Shown here piece by piece: positions 6,864-14,760 of a stretch of DNA of 33,834 nucleotides (position 1 is its first letter; each line of letters opens with the position of its first letter). A program made the position numbers and the translations under genes. This DNA comes from Clostridia bacterium (GTDB lineage: Bacteria > Bacillota > Clostridia > Oscillospirales > CAG-272). The notes below the pieces were generated by a model. That model was not told the DNA's origin, did no database searches, and saw nothing but the letters and a program-made list of their open reading frames with translations. Location: positions 1 through 33,834 of the forward strand of contig JAFZTO010000054.1 in assembly GCA_017618795.1 (NCBI GenBank). The letters run 5' to 3'.

Positions 6864-8555
6864 ATGAAGAAGACAATCATAACGTCGGTTCTTGCCGCGC
6901 TTCTGCTTCTTGCATCCTGCGGAGGGAATGCGCCAAAGGAGACCGAAAGCACTCAGGCTGAAACCGAATTTGTGCCTCCGGTCCTGCCGGACATCGGCAG
7001 CGCGACTCAGCGCAGACCGGACGAAAACGACAACGGAGCCGGGCAGTACGGCCCGAAGGAGGAAATATCCGGCATGGAAAAGACAGAGAAAAACACCGTT
7101 TCGCTCAGATCCTGCGGAGCGGCCGGAGACGGGACAAAGGACGACAGCGCCGCGCTGAAGAAGGCGCTGAAAAAGCTGCCGGACGGCGGCTTTGCCGTCA
7201 TTGAAAAAGGGACGTACAGACTCGCCTCGGATGTCGAGGTCGCCGGGAACGTGACTCTTGTATTCATGAGCGGCGCGAAGCTCTGTCCCGATGAGGGAAC
7301 GACCCTTACGGTAAAAGGCTTTGTCGACGCCGGTCAGTACAGGATATTCGAAGGCGAGGGAAAGGTTGCGGGCAGCATCAGGAGCGCCGGCTATCCCCAC
7401 TGGTTCGGAGAAATAGGCAAGGGAGACTCCAGCGCGGCTTTTCAGGCGGCGATCGACGCCTGCCGCGTTGTTAAAATACCGTACAGAAGCACTGCCTACA
7501 GAGTCTCGGATCTCGTTATCACGCATCCCGTGCGCATAGAAGGCGTCGGCTCCAAGCAGGTGCAGCTGAAAATCGCGACCGGAACCCCGACCTGCGTTTT
7601 TGACATACGGTCCTCCGACGTGTACATCGGCAATCTGAAAATTCAGGGAGACGCGAAGAAATCCTCGGTCTTCCTGTTCAACGACTCGGAAAGGGATCTG
7701 AACAACATTACTCTCTCGTCGGTCTGGGCATATGAACTCGGTTATTTCATCAGGGACACCGACACGGGCGGAAAGCACGTCATAAACAATGTAAATCTGC
7801 TCGACCTCAGAGGCGACGGATGCCGCATGACGGGCATACGTCTTACCGATTTCCGCTACGGGATACGGCTGAACTGTGTGCAGATACAGAACCTCGGCGC
7901 TCAGTACGACGTGAAGTATCCGGGCATGAGCTTCGACGGGGTGCTCGACATGTACATGACCGAGATAGACGTGACCGGACGCGGGCCGTCGAGCACAGGC
8001 GCCGGAGGGCTGGTCTTTAAAAACTGCAGCAACGTTACGTTGGAGCGCGCCGACATGGAGCAAATCTGCGGACACGCCATGTATCTTGAAAACTGCTCGG
8101 CCTTTTATATGAATCACTGGGTTAGCGGGATGTGGGATGTCGAATCGGTGAAAATGACCGGATGCCGCGACTGCGTATTTGACCTCTGGCTTATTATCGG
8201 GGAGAACCACAGCCTGGACAGAAGTGGGGCGAAGAAGTTCGGTGCCGGAGCCCTTAGGATAGAGAACTGTGAACATCTGACTTTCAACGCGCTCCACGTT
8301 CAGCGCGTATACGGCGACGGCGTCGTCATGTCTGACTGCTCGGGGAATGTTTTTAATTCTCTTACACTAACTCAGGTGAACGGCAGAGGAGCAGCTGAGG
8401 AGGGGGATTGCAAAAGCAATTTCTTCAACGCTCTGAGCATGAGCAGCGTCAAAGGCACAAACCTTATTCTTGTATCGGAAGGCAGTTGCGCAAACGGTGC
8501 CGTGCTGTCGGACGGGAAGAAACACGACCGCATCGGCGGTCAGTTTGAAAAATAA
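6864..8555 (+). CDS. Beta-helix (pectate-lyase-3-like) lipoprotein, paralogue of the preceding gene
   Basis: A 563-residue lipoprotein: the lipobox LLASC places the lipidated Cys at 19, followed by an acidic, Thr/Pro-rich linker to about residue 80. The helix entry motif CGAAGDGTKDDSAALKKAL (84-102) and a degenerate second copy, HWFGEIGKGDSSAAFQAAID (179-198), match the layout of the upstream protein. NCS/NC-rich coils follow to the C-terminus (KNCSNVTLERADM, ENCEHLTFNALHV). It is probably displayed on the outer face of the membrane and binds or cuts polysaccharide. It starts 9 nt after the previous stop, so the pair is co-transcribed. Substrate is unknown. Confidence 0.75.
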   Translation: MKKTIITSVLAALLLLASCGGNAPKETESTQAETEFVPPVLPDIGSATQRRPDENDNGAGQYGPKEEISGMEKTEKNTVSLRSCGAAGDGTKDDSAALKKALKKLPDGGFAVIEKGTYRLASDVEVAGNVTLVFMSGAKLCPDEGTTLTVKGFVDAGQYRIFEGEGKVAGSIRSAGYPHWFGEIGKGDSSAAFQAAIDACRVVKIPYRSTAYRVSDLVITHPVRIEGVGSKQVQLKIATGTPTCVFDIRSSDVYIGNLKIQGDAKKSSVFLFNDSERDLNNITLSSVWAYELGYFIRDTDTGGKHVINNVNLLDLRGDGCRMTGIRLTDFRYGIRLNCVQIQNLGAQYDVKYPGMSFDGVLDMYMTEIDVTGRGPSSTGAGGLVFKNCSNVTLERADMEQICGHAMYLENCSAFYMNHWVSGMWDVESVKMTGCRDCVFDLWLIIGENHSLDRSGAKKFGAGALRIENCEHLTFNALHVQRVYGDGVVMSDCSGNVFNSLTLTQVNGRGAAEEGDCKSNFFNALSMSSVKGTNLILVSEGSCANGAVLSDGKKHDRIGGQFEK

Positions 8556-8575
8556 ACAGAAATGGAATCGAAACG

Positions 8576-9532
8576 ATGAGAAAAAAAGCATGTACGGTGA
8601 TTGCCGCCGCTTTGATACTGACACTTGCGGCGCTCAGTGTTATATTCGGCGGGCCGAAACTTACTGAGAATCAGTTTTCAACACTTAAAATACTAGCGAT
8701 TGTGTGCGGATGCAGCGTTGCGTACTGTTTTGTCGCAGGGCAGATAACGCAGAACTTTTCGCAGATGGATAAACTGTGGAGCATTCTGCCGGTTGCGTAC
8801 GTCTGGATAATCGCCGCGCGGGGCGGAATGAAGGCGAGGCTTGTGATGTACGCGGCCCTTGTGACCGTCTGGGGCATACGCCTTACGGTGAATTTTGCCA
8901 GAAAGGGCGCCTACAGCATAAAATTCTGGGAGGGCAATGAGGACTACCGCTGGTCGATAGTCAGAAAAGCCCCTGCTTTCAGGAGCGATTTTGCCTGGAC
9001 GCTGTTCAATCTGCTCTTTATTTCGCTGTATCAGAACGTTCTTGTTCTCGCGATATGTCTGCCGTCGCTTGCGTGCATGGAATCGGCGGCTATCCTCGGC
9101 ATATTCGACCTGATCGCCGCTCTTGCGTCGCTTGCATTCCTTGCGCTCGAGACCGTTGCGGACGAATACCAGTGGCGGTTCCATCAGAAGAAAAAGAGGG
9201 CTGTCGGTGAGAGCGGCTCGCTTGACAGGGCCCCGATGCCGTACAGCCTCGGCTTCAACACGTCAGGCCCGTGGGGATATATGCGGCATCCTAACTACCT
9301 CGGCGAGCAGGGATTCTGGCTCTGCCTGTACATTTTCGTCATTGCCGCCGGCGTCGCGGAAAAGGGTATTTTCAATCTGATGTTTATAGGCCCGCTGTTC
9401 CTCGTACTGCTGTTCATGGGCAGCTCCGCCCTCGGAGAGAAGATCTCCTCCGGCAAATATCCGCAGTACGGGAATTACGTAAAACAGGTATTCAAATACC
9501 TTCCTCTGCGAAGATTCGCCCCGAACAGATAA
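8576..9532 (+). CDS. DUF1295 family integral membrane protein (steroid 5-alpha-reductase-like fold)
   Basis: A 318-residue polytopic membrane protein with about seven hydrophobic segments (roughly 6-24, 36-56, 68-104, 141-163, 172-192, 246-262 and 266-284). The diagnostic C-terminal motif GPWGYMRHPNYLGEQGFW (231-248) and the preceding ADEYQWRFH (195-203) are those of the DUF1295/steroid 5-alpha-reductase/isoprenylcysteine methyltransferase-like group, which reduce or methylate lipid-soluble substrates. Its own reaction is unknown. It is the last gene before a strong terminator and is co-transcribed with two surface beta-helix proteins, a pairing with no obvious functional explanation. Confidence 0.8.
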   Translation: MRKKACTVIAAALILTLAALSVIFGGPKLTENQFSTLKILAIVCGCSVAYCFVAGQITQNFSQMDKLWSILPVAYVWIIAARGGMKARLVMYAALVTVWGIRLTVNFARKGAYSIKFWEGNEDYRWSIVRKAPAFRSDFAWTLFNLLFISLYQNVLVLAICLPSLACMESAAILGIFDLIAALASLAFLALETVADEYQWRFHQKKKRAVGESGSLDRAPMPYSLGFNTSGPWGYMRHPNYLGEQGFWLCLYIFVIAAGVAEKGIFNLMFIGPLFLVLLFMGSSALGEKISSGKYPQYGNYVKQVFKYLPLRRFAPNR

Positions 9533-9568
9533 AACAAGGCGCGCGTTTAGCCGCCTGCATAAAACACG

Positions 9569-9597
9569 CCCGGCGGCCTTTTCCGCCGGGTATTTTT
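9569..9597 (+). terminator. Strong intrinsic terminator of the beta-helix operon
   Basis: A perfect 8-bp GC stem, CCCGGCGG / CCGCCGGG, with a 6-nt loop (CCTTTT) is followed by TATTTTT. It lies 37 nt after the DUF1295 stop codon. Confidence 0.85.
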
Positions 9598-9639
9598 CAT
9601 TGACGCGCAATTCTGCCGCCGGCAGGCGCGCGAAAAACG

Positions 9640-9696
9640 ATTGTACAATTAAACGGGAGTATTTTACAATACTTTTCGGCAAAAAAATGATATAAT
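9640..9696 (+). promoter_or_regulatory. Extended -10 promoter with candidate operator, GH127-like operon
   Basis: TATAAT is at 9691-9696 with TGA before it (extended -10). The spacer has the TTTTCGG plus A-tract seen at other promoters here. No good -35 is found at the right distance. Instead the inverted repeat AGTATT-TTAC-AATACT (9658-9673) covers the -35 position, and a 10-bp palindrome ATTGTACAAT lies at 9640-9649. A weak -35 under an inverted repeat suggests control by a regulator. The stretch from CGGGA (9654) to the -10 is closely similar to 14690-14730. Confidence 0.65.
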
Positions 9697-9739
9697 TGCT
9701 TTGCCTTCGGCGAAAAAAACAGAAAAAGAGGCTTTTGAA

Positions 9740-11392
9740 ATGAAATATGTCGACGTAAAGAACGTTACGGTACGAGGAGACCTTCGCGCAAGGCTTATCA
9801 AGAACTTTTCACGTCTGCACGATAAGATATACCGCTCCGGCACCGCCGGCCTTCCTCCCTGCTGCTGCCTGGGATGGCCGGGAGACTGGGAGGGGAGAGC
9901 GATGCTGGCTCTGGTTCTGGACAGCGAGGCGCTTAAAACCGACGCGGCGGACCTTGAAAATCTTATCGCCTGGATATACAGCCTGATGAACGACGAGGGA
10001 TACAGGAGCGAGCCGGGCGACAAACTGAACCTGAACGACATAAACGAGCAGATGCATTCGGCCCAGAACTGGCTGATGAGGGCGTTTATGGAATACTACC
10101 GCGTGACGGGGAAAACCGAGTATCTCGAGACCGTGAAAACGATACTTGAAAAGCTGTATCTGCCGATAAAACCGCACCTGAAAAACTATCCCCGCACCGC
10201 GGAGGACAGGAGCTACGCGCATGAATTTGCGGTCGTCGGAAAAACCAACGGCCAGTTCAGGGAATGGAGACTGTCGTCAGACACCGGATGCCTGTTCATG
10301 TGCATGGATTCGCTCGCTCAGGCGTGGGAAATGATAGACGAGGAGCCTCTTCACAGCGAGATATGGGACCTTATCTGTGAAATGCTGAAAACCTTCCGCA
10401 ACCTCGACTACGTCGGCGGCATGCTTCAGACCCACGCCACCATGACTGGGATGCGCGGAATAATGAGGATTTACAAAAAAACGGGCGACCCGTCTCTGCT
10501 TGAGACGCTGAAGAAATATTTTGCCGATTACGAGAAATACGGCCTTTCGGCAAGTTTTGCGAACCGCGTCAATTTCAAGGCGACGAACTGTCATACCGAG
10601 CCGTGCGGAATCGTCGATTCATACATGCTTGCTTGCCAGCTGTGGGAGGAGACCGGAGAGAGGCATTATCTCGATCTTTCAAATAAAATCTGGTGGAACG
10701 GGCTGATGCGCGCGCAGCGCGAAAACGGAGGAATGGGCTGCGAGACGACCGTGGACGACGGAAGGCTCAAGGTTTTCGACATTTTCTACGAGGCCGCGCA
10801 CTGCTGCACGATGCGCGGTGCGGAGGGGCTCGGTTATCCTGTGCGGCACGCTGTCCGCAATGAAGCGGGCGTCCTTACCGTTCCGTTCTGGTTTGATTTT
10901 GACTCCTCGATTGACGGCGGGCTCATTAAGGTCAGGACAAAGCTTCCGGAGAACGGATACTGCTCGGTCGAGTTTGAAAAGGCGGTCCCGGGAGCGGGAG
11001 AGCTTCGCCTATACATACCCGAATGGGCAAAACCGGAAATAACCCTGAACGGAAGAAGGGCGGAGTTCGAAACAGACGGCTGCTTTGCCGCTGTAAAATC
11101 GGATTTCGCGCATGGAGACAAATTGGAAATAAGATATGAAATTCCGCTGTATAAACTTCCGGCGGATTTTTACGGGCACTCGGACAGGGGCAGATGCCTT
11201 GTAATGTACGGAAATCTTGTGCTCGGAACCGAAACCGCTCTGGACGAGAAGATCGAAACCGGGAAATTCGAATATGCGGGAAACGCTGAATTTACGGCGT
11301 ACGGAAGAAAATTCGTCCCGCTGCACCGCTGCCGGGACATGTCGAAAGAAGAGGTCATGGTAAAATCGTGGCAGATAGTTTTTAACGAGTGA
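9740..11392 (+). CDS. GH127-like (beta-L-arabinofuranosidase-type) glycoside hydrolase
   Basis: A 550-residue cytoplasmic protein (no signal peptide). The layout is an (alpha/alpha)6-barrel-like region, then beta-sandwich domains. In GH127 beta-L-arabinofuranosidase HypBA1 a Glu and three Cys hold zinc, one Cys being the nucleophile. Here an E-x-C (HTEPC, Glu287 and Cys289) and a Cys pair (AHCC, Cys355-Cys356) sit at the expected spacing. The acid/base Glu found about 16 residues before the E-x-C in HypBA1 is not obvious, so the enzyme may belong to a sister clade. I chose the ATG at 9740 because the transcription start near 9703 lies downstream of the alternative TTG at 9701; GAGG precedes it. 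It is first in a four-gene operon with an anchored sugar-binding-type protein, a GH99-like protein and an esterase. Confidence 0.75.
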   Translation: MKYVDVKNVTVRGDLRARLIKNFSRLHDKIYRSGTAGLPPCCCLGWPGDWEGRAMLALVLDSEALKTDAADLENLIAWIYSLMNDEGYRSEPGDKLNLNDINEQMHSAQNWLMRAFMEYYRVTGKTEYLETVKTILEKLYLPIKPHLKNYPRTAEDRSYAHEFAVVGKTNGQFREWRLSSDTGCLFMCMDSLAQAWEMIDEEPLHSEIWDLICEMLKTFRNLDYVGGMLQTHATMTGMRGIMRIYKKTGDPSLLETLKKYFADYEKYGLSASFANRVNFKATNCHTEPCGIVDSYMLACQLWEETGERHYLDLSNKIWWNGLMRAQRENGGMGCETTVDDGRLKVFDIFYEAAHCCTMRGAEGLGYPVRHAVRNEAGVLTVPFWFDFDSSIDGGLIKVRTKLPENGYCSVEFEKAVPGAGELRLYIPEWAKPEITLNGRRAEFETDGCFAAVKSDFAHGDKLEIRYEIPLYKLPADFYGHSDRGRCLVMYGNLVLGTETALDEKIETGKFEYAGNAEFTAYGRKFVPLHRCRDMSKEEVMVKSWQIVFNE

Positions 11393-11399
11393 GAAAGCG

Positions 11400-12332
11400 A
11401 TGAAAAAGATTCTTTTATTTACATCGGTCCTGCTTGTCATATGCTCGCTGATGCCGGTAAGCGTCAGCGCGGGATGGTCAAGGCCGGAAAACGGCGCATA
11501 TAAAGAAGGGGACGCAATAGTGGTAAGGTTCGGCACACCGGAGGCGGTCTCCGACGCGCTGAGCTCGACGTACGGCCTTGTCGCAGCGTGTTTTGACGGG
11601 TGCATGCAGCTTAAGCCGTATTTCTCTCCGGGCATTTTCGTTCTTGATTTCAGCGGAAAAAACGCAATCAACGCGGACGAATACAGATACATGAAGATCA
11701 AGTATTTTGCCAATACGATGTACAGCAGCGCCACGGTTTATTTCGCGACGAACAAATCGAACAACGAGATAACCGGTTCAAACAGTTTTTCGTATCAGCG
11801 AGGACGGGCGAAAAAGTGGACCGAAAAGATCGTAAACGTCGGGGAACTTTCTTCGAACTGGACGGGATACGTGAGCGCTATGAGAGTCGATTTTTTCACC
11901 CAGGCGCTCGGGAGCATAAAGGCCGATGAATACGGATTCGTAGAGTATATTGCTTTCTTCAGAACAGAGGAGGAGGCGAATGAGTTCGGCGGTCTGACGG
12001 CGGAACAGGAAAACGGCACCGATCTTGTTTCTCTCTACGCAAAGGGATACCGCACGTCCAGAGTGGACGGAATAGAATACACCGTGCCGGGAATCGAAAG
12101 GGCTCTTTCGTCCGCAGCGATTAAAAAGGCGCCTGTGAACGGAAATACGGAAAACGACGGAAAACCGGCCGGGAGAGGCAGGCAGATAACGAACGGCCAG
12201 ATCCTGATTATCGCGCTGACTGCGATTTTCGGTCTGGGCGCGATTGCCGTGGCGGCTGTCGTTGCGGGGAAGAAAAAGGACAGCGCTGTTCAGGCGGACG
12301 AAAAGAAGGAGGACGGCAATGAAAACGGATAA
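11400..12332 (+). CDS. Secreted, C-terminally membrane-anchored beta-sandwich protein (shared unnamed domain)
   Basis: A 310-residue protein with a Sec signal peptide (cleavage near VSA-GW, residue 24), one extracellular domain (about 35-205), a linker, and a C-terminal transmembrane helix (about 261-282) followed by GKKK and a charged tail. The domain contains YRYMKIKYFAN and ends YGFVEYIAFFRTEEEANEF; the same pattern of a Lys-Tyr strand midway and an IxFF-x(2)-E-x-A-x-x-(F/Y) end recurs in three other proteins of this window. The fold is probably a carbohydrate-binding-module-like beta-sandwich, inferred only from strand pattern and context. It lies 8 nt after the GH127-like gene and overlaps the next gene by 14 bp. 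Confidence 0.7.
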   Translation: MKKILLFTSVLLVICSLMPVSVSAGWSRPENGAYKEGDAIVVRFGTPEAVSDALSSTYGLVAACFDGCMQLKPYFSPGIFVLDFSGKNAINADEYRYMKIKYFANTMYSSATVYFATNKSNNEITGSNSFSYQRGRAKKWTEKIVNVGELSSNWTGYVSAMRVDFFTQALGSIKADEYGFVEYIAFFRTEEEANEFGGLTAEQENGTDLVSLYAKGYRTSRVDGIEYTVPGIERALSSAAIKKAPVNGNTENDGKPAGRGRQITNGQILIIALTAIFGLGAIAVAAVVAGKKKDSAVQADEKKEDGNENG

Positions 12333-13542
12333 GCTGATTGCGCTTCTGTGCGCCGCCGCGGTCGTGTTCGGTGTCCTGGCCGCATGCGCTTCAAAGCATG
12401 AAACGGAAACGACGCAGACGCCTTCGACCGAGCCCGCGGGACTGCCCGAGGGGTTTGTCGCGCAGGAGGTTTCCGAATGCGTGGACAGGAGCGGTTACAA
12501 TATGCGCATAGGAGCGTATCTGTGGTACGGATTCGAGGGGTGCAGCTTCACGCAGCGCCACATAGACGAATTTTACGAATACCGCGAGCCGCTGTGGGGC
12601 TACGGCTATCCGGACGTTGAGGACATGGAATTCCAGATACAGCTTGCGTACGATTACGGACTGGATTTCTTCGCCATCGACTACTATTCGTCAGTGACTG
12701 ACGCTTACAACGCCCAGCCGGCGGATTACTTCGTAGCGGCGAAAAACAGCAGACTGCTTGACTTCTGTCTTATAGTCATCGACGCAGACTCAAACACCAC
12801 CCCGAACAGAGGGAACTGGGACGTCTCGCGCGACAAGTACATTTATTACATGTCGCAGGACAATTCTCTGAAGATAGACGGCAGACCCGTAATTGTCTTT
12901 CACGTTCCGGATCAGCTGATTACCTCTCTCGGAGGCGCGGACAGTACGAGGGAATGCCTTGACGACCTGGAACAGAAAATGATGGAAAAGGGCTATCCGG
13001 GGATTTATGTTCTTGCCTGTGCGGGACCTGTCGAGGCGAATCAGTCGTCTTTCTCGTCGGACAGGTGCGACAGCAGGACGTTCCTTTCAAAGCTCGCGAT
13101 CTACGAGAAGGCGGGTTTTGACGCCTTTACGTCGTACAACTATATTATTTTCGACAAGGTTAACGGAAGTTATGAAAGCGACTACAGAACGTTTGCGTCG
13201 CATTTCGAGGACTGCTGGAACGTGTTTTCAAAATACTCGTCAAGCAGGTACGCGCCGTGCCTTCTCGGAGGCTGGGACGACAGACCGCGCGAGACTGAAA
13301 TAGCGGGCCGCGCCTCCTACGCTCTCGGAAGGACGGCGGATGATTTCCGCGACCATATTCTGAATGCGTACGGCTGGCTGAAGAACAATCCGGACAACGC
13401 TCTGAGCAACCTCGGCTTCATATACGCCTGGGACGAGATAGACGAGGGCGGCTACATAATTCCCACAAAAGGGGAGGGCTTCGCGATGCTGGAGGGGCTG
13501 AAGGCCGCGGCGGATATTATAAACGGAGAGTGTTATAAATGA
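12319..13542 (+). CDS. GH99-like/WbsX-type lipoprotein
   Basis: A 407-residue lipoprotein (lipobox VLAAC, lipidated Cys23), probably on the outer face of the membrane. The core matches the TIM-barrel GH99-like/WbsX group: IGAYLWYG at the first strand, LWGYGYPDVEDMEFQIQLAY then YGLDFFAIDYY, KIDGRPVIVFHV (family pattern 'hDGkPVhhhY'), and a C-terminal IYAWDEIDEGGYIIP (family 'NAWNEWxEGxhhxP'). Known GH99 enzymes cleave alpha-mannosides; many WbsX-like proteins are uncharacterised, so the substrate is open. The start at 12319 is set by GGAGG 6 nt upstream and gives a clean signal peptide; the open frame extends 25 codons further. Overlaps with both neighbouring genes suggest coupled translation. 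Confidence 0.75.
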   Translation: MKTDKLIALLCAAAVVFGVLAACASKHETETTQTPSTEPAGLPEGFVAQEVSECVDRSGYNMRIGAYLWYGFEGCSFTQRHIDEFYEYREPLWGYGYPDVEDMEFQIQLAYDYGLDFFAIDYYSSVTDAYNAQPADYFVAAKNSRLLDFCLIVIDADSNTTPNRGNWDVSRDKYIYYMSQDNSLKIDGRPVIVFHVPDQLITSLGGADSTRECLDDLEQKMMEKGYPGIYVLACAGPVEANQSSFSSDRCDSRTFLSKLAIYEKAGFDAFTSYNYIIFDKVNGSYESDYRTFASHFEDCWNVFSKYSSSRYAPCLLGGWDDRPRETEIAGRASYALGRTADDFRDHILNAYGWLKNNPDNALSNLGFIYAWDEIDEGGYIIPTKGEGFAMLEGLKAAADIINGECYK

Positions 13543-14636
13543 AGAAAATAATCTGTTTGCTTTTGTGTCTCGCGGTTTTTGCGGTTTCGTGCGCAAAGAC
13601 TGACGCGGAAACCGGGGGAAGTTCCGGCACGACCGAAAAGGAGGTCGATAACATGATAAGGACTGCGGACGGACTTGTGTTCGAGAGGACCGGCGACGAC
13701 AAAATTAATTTCATCGGCAGATGGTTCGAAAAGGAAATAGACGGAGCAAACCATCATGTCACCGTCAACGACGGGAGCGAACTTCAGTTCGCAGTGTCGG
13801 GAACGGAAACGGTAACGGTCGGTTTCACAGTTATAACATCGCTTAAAACGCCGTATTACGCTTATATGATCGACGGTTCCGATCCTGTGAGAAAGCTGAT
13901 TACAGACGGGGATATCGCGCTTCCCGATACCGGAGAACACATAATAAGGATAATAACCGACGGTATAACCGAAGGCGAAGCAAAATATAAAGGCGAGATC
14001 GGATTCGCCTTCAGCGGCGCCGACGCGCACGGCGGGGAGATAATCGGGATAAAAGCGCTGAACAAAGTGATAATGTTCATGGGCGACAGCATAACGGAGG
14101 GCGTCCGAGCCCTGAACATGTCCGCCGACAGCGACGGAAATTCCGCTACTCATTCATTTCCGTGGTATACGGCGGCAAAACTGAACTCTATAGCCGTAAA
14201 CTGCGGATTTGCGGCGTCCGGGACCGTCGGAGCGGGTTCGTTCGCGCCGTTCCTCGACACGGTAAACAGGCTTTCGGAGACAAGAGAGAACGACATTCCC
14301 GCGCCGGACGTGGTGGTTGTCAATTACGGTCACAACGACGTGTATTTCAAGGACACGGACGTTATGCCTAGATATAAGGCCGCCCTTGACGCGCTTCACG
14401 CAAAATACCCCGACGCGCCCGTCTTTGTTGTCATTCCCTTCAGCCAGACACACGCGGAAACGATACGCGCGTGCTGCGAGGGAAGAGATTACGTTACGGT
14501 AGTTGAGACGGAAGGCTGGAATCCGGCGACGACGGACGGCGTTCACCTGAATTCCCTTGGTGCAAACAGTGTGGGGGTGCGCCTGGCGGCAGCAATCAGG
14601 CAAACGCTCGGAGACGGTTTCTTTGACGCCGAATAA
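13539..14636 (+). CDS. SGNH-hydrolase carbohydrate esterase lipoprotein (CE2-like architecture)
   Basis: A 365-residue lipoprotein (AVSC, lipidated Cys18). A beta-sandwich of about 130 residues (42-170) precedes an SGNH hydrolase domain, the arrangement of CE2-type acetyl-xylan/gluco-oligosaccharide esterases. The catalytic blocks are visible: MGDSITEG (nucleophile Ser184), the Gly of GFAASGTVGAG (223-233), YGHND (Asn266) and DGVHLN (Asp333, His336). It probably removes acetyl groups from polysaccharide outside the cell so that neighbouring glycosidases can act. It overlaps the GH99-like gene by ATGA. The 124-nt gap downstream contains no clear terminator, so some read-through into the next unit is possible. 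Confidence 0.85.
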   Translation: MKKIICLLLCLAVFAVSCAKTDAETGGSSGTTEKEVDNMIRTADGLVFERTGDDKINFIGRWFEKEIDGANHHVTVNDGSELQFAVSGTETVTVGFTVITSLKTPYYAYMIDGSDPVRKLITDGDIALPDTGEHIIRIITDGITEGEAKYKGEIGFAFSGADAHGGEIIGIKALNKVIMFMGDSITEGVRALNMSADSDGNSATHSFPWYTAAKLNSIAVNCGFAASGTVGAGSFAPFLDTVNRLSETRENDIPAPDVVVVNYGHNDVYFKDTDVMPRYKAALDALHAKYPDAPVFVVIPFSQTHAETIRACCEGRDYVTVVETEGWNPATTDGVHLNSLGANSVGVRLAAAIRQTLGDGFFDAE

Positions 14637-14677
14637 TTCAACTTAAAAACGGTGAACATTGAAAAAACTACAAATTT

Positions 14678-14730
14678 ACAATTGTTATCCGGGATTATTC
14701 CATTATTTTTCGGAAAAAAGATGATATAAT
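14678..14730 (+). promoter_or_regulatory. Extended -10 promoter resembling the one at 9654-9696
   Basis: TATAAT (14725-14730) is preceded by TGA and by TTTTTCGG plus an A-rich spacer. The -35 position reads ATTATT and is poor. Starting at CGGGA (14690) the sequence aligns with the GH127-like promoter almost to the -10 (CGGGAnTATT, then TTTTCGG, A-tract, TGATATAATT), with two small length differences. A palindrome, ACAATTGT (14678-14685), lies just upstream, comparable to ATTGTACAAT at the other site. Shared control of the two units is inferred. Confidence 0.6.
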
Positions 14731-14760
14731 TTTATTCAGAAATGAAATCGGAGGTTATTC

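Noticed and set aside
5334-8297. Long minus-strand open frames (364 and 547 codons) opposite the two beta-helix genes
   Set aside because: They mirror the codon bias of the real genes, have no ribosome binding site or recognisable domain, and the plus-strand proteins carry clear family motifs.
14680-14691. AATTGTTATCCG, identical to half of the E. coli lac operator
   Set aside because: Only one half-site, in an unrelated organism with no LacI-type gene nearby; chance match next to a palindrome.
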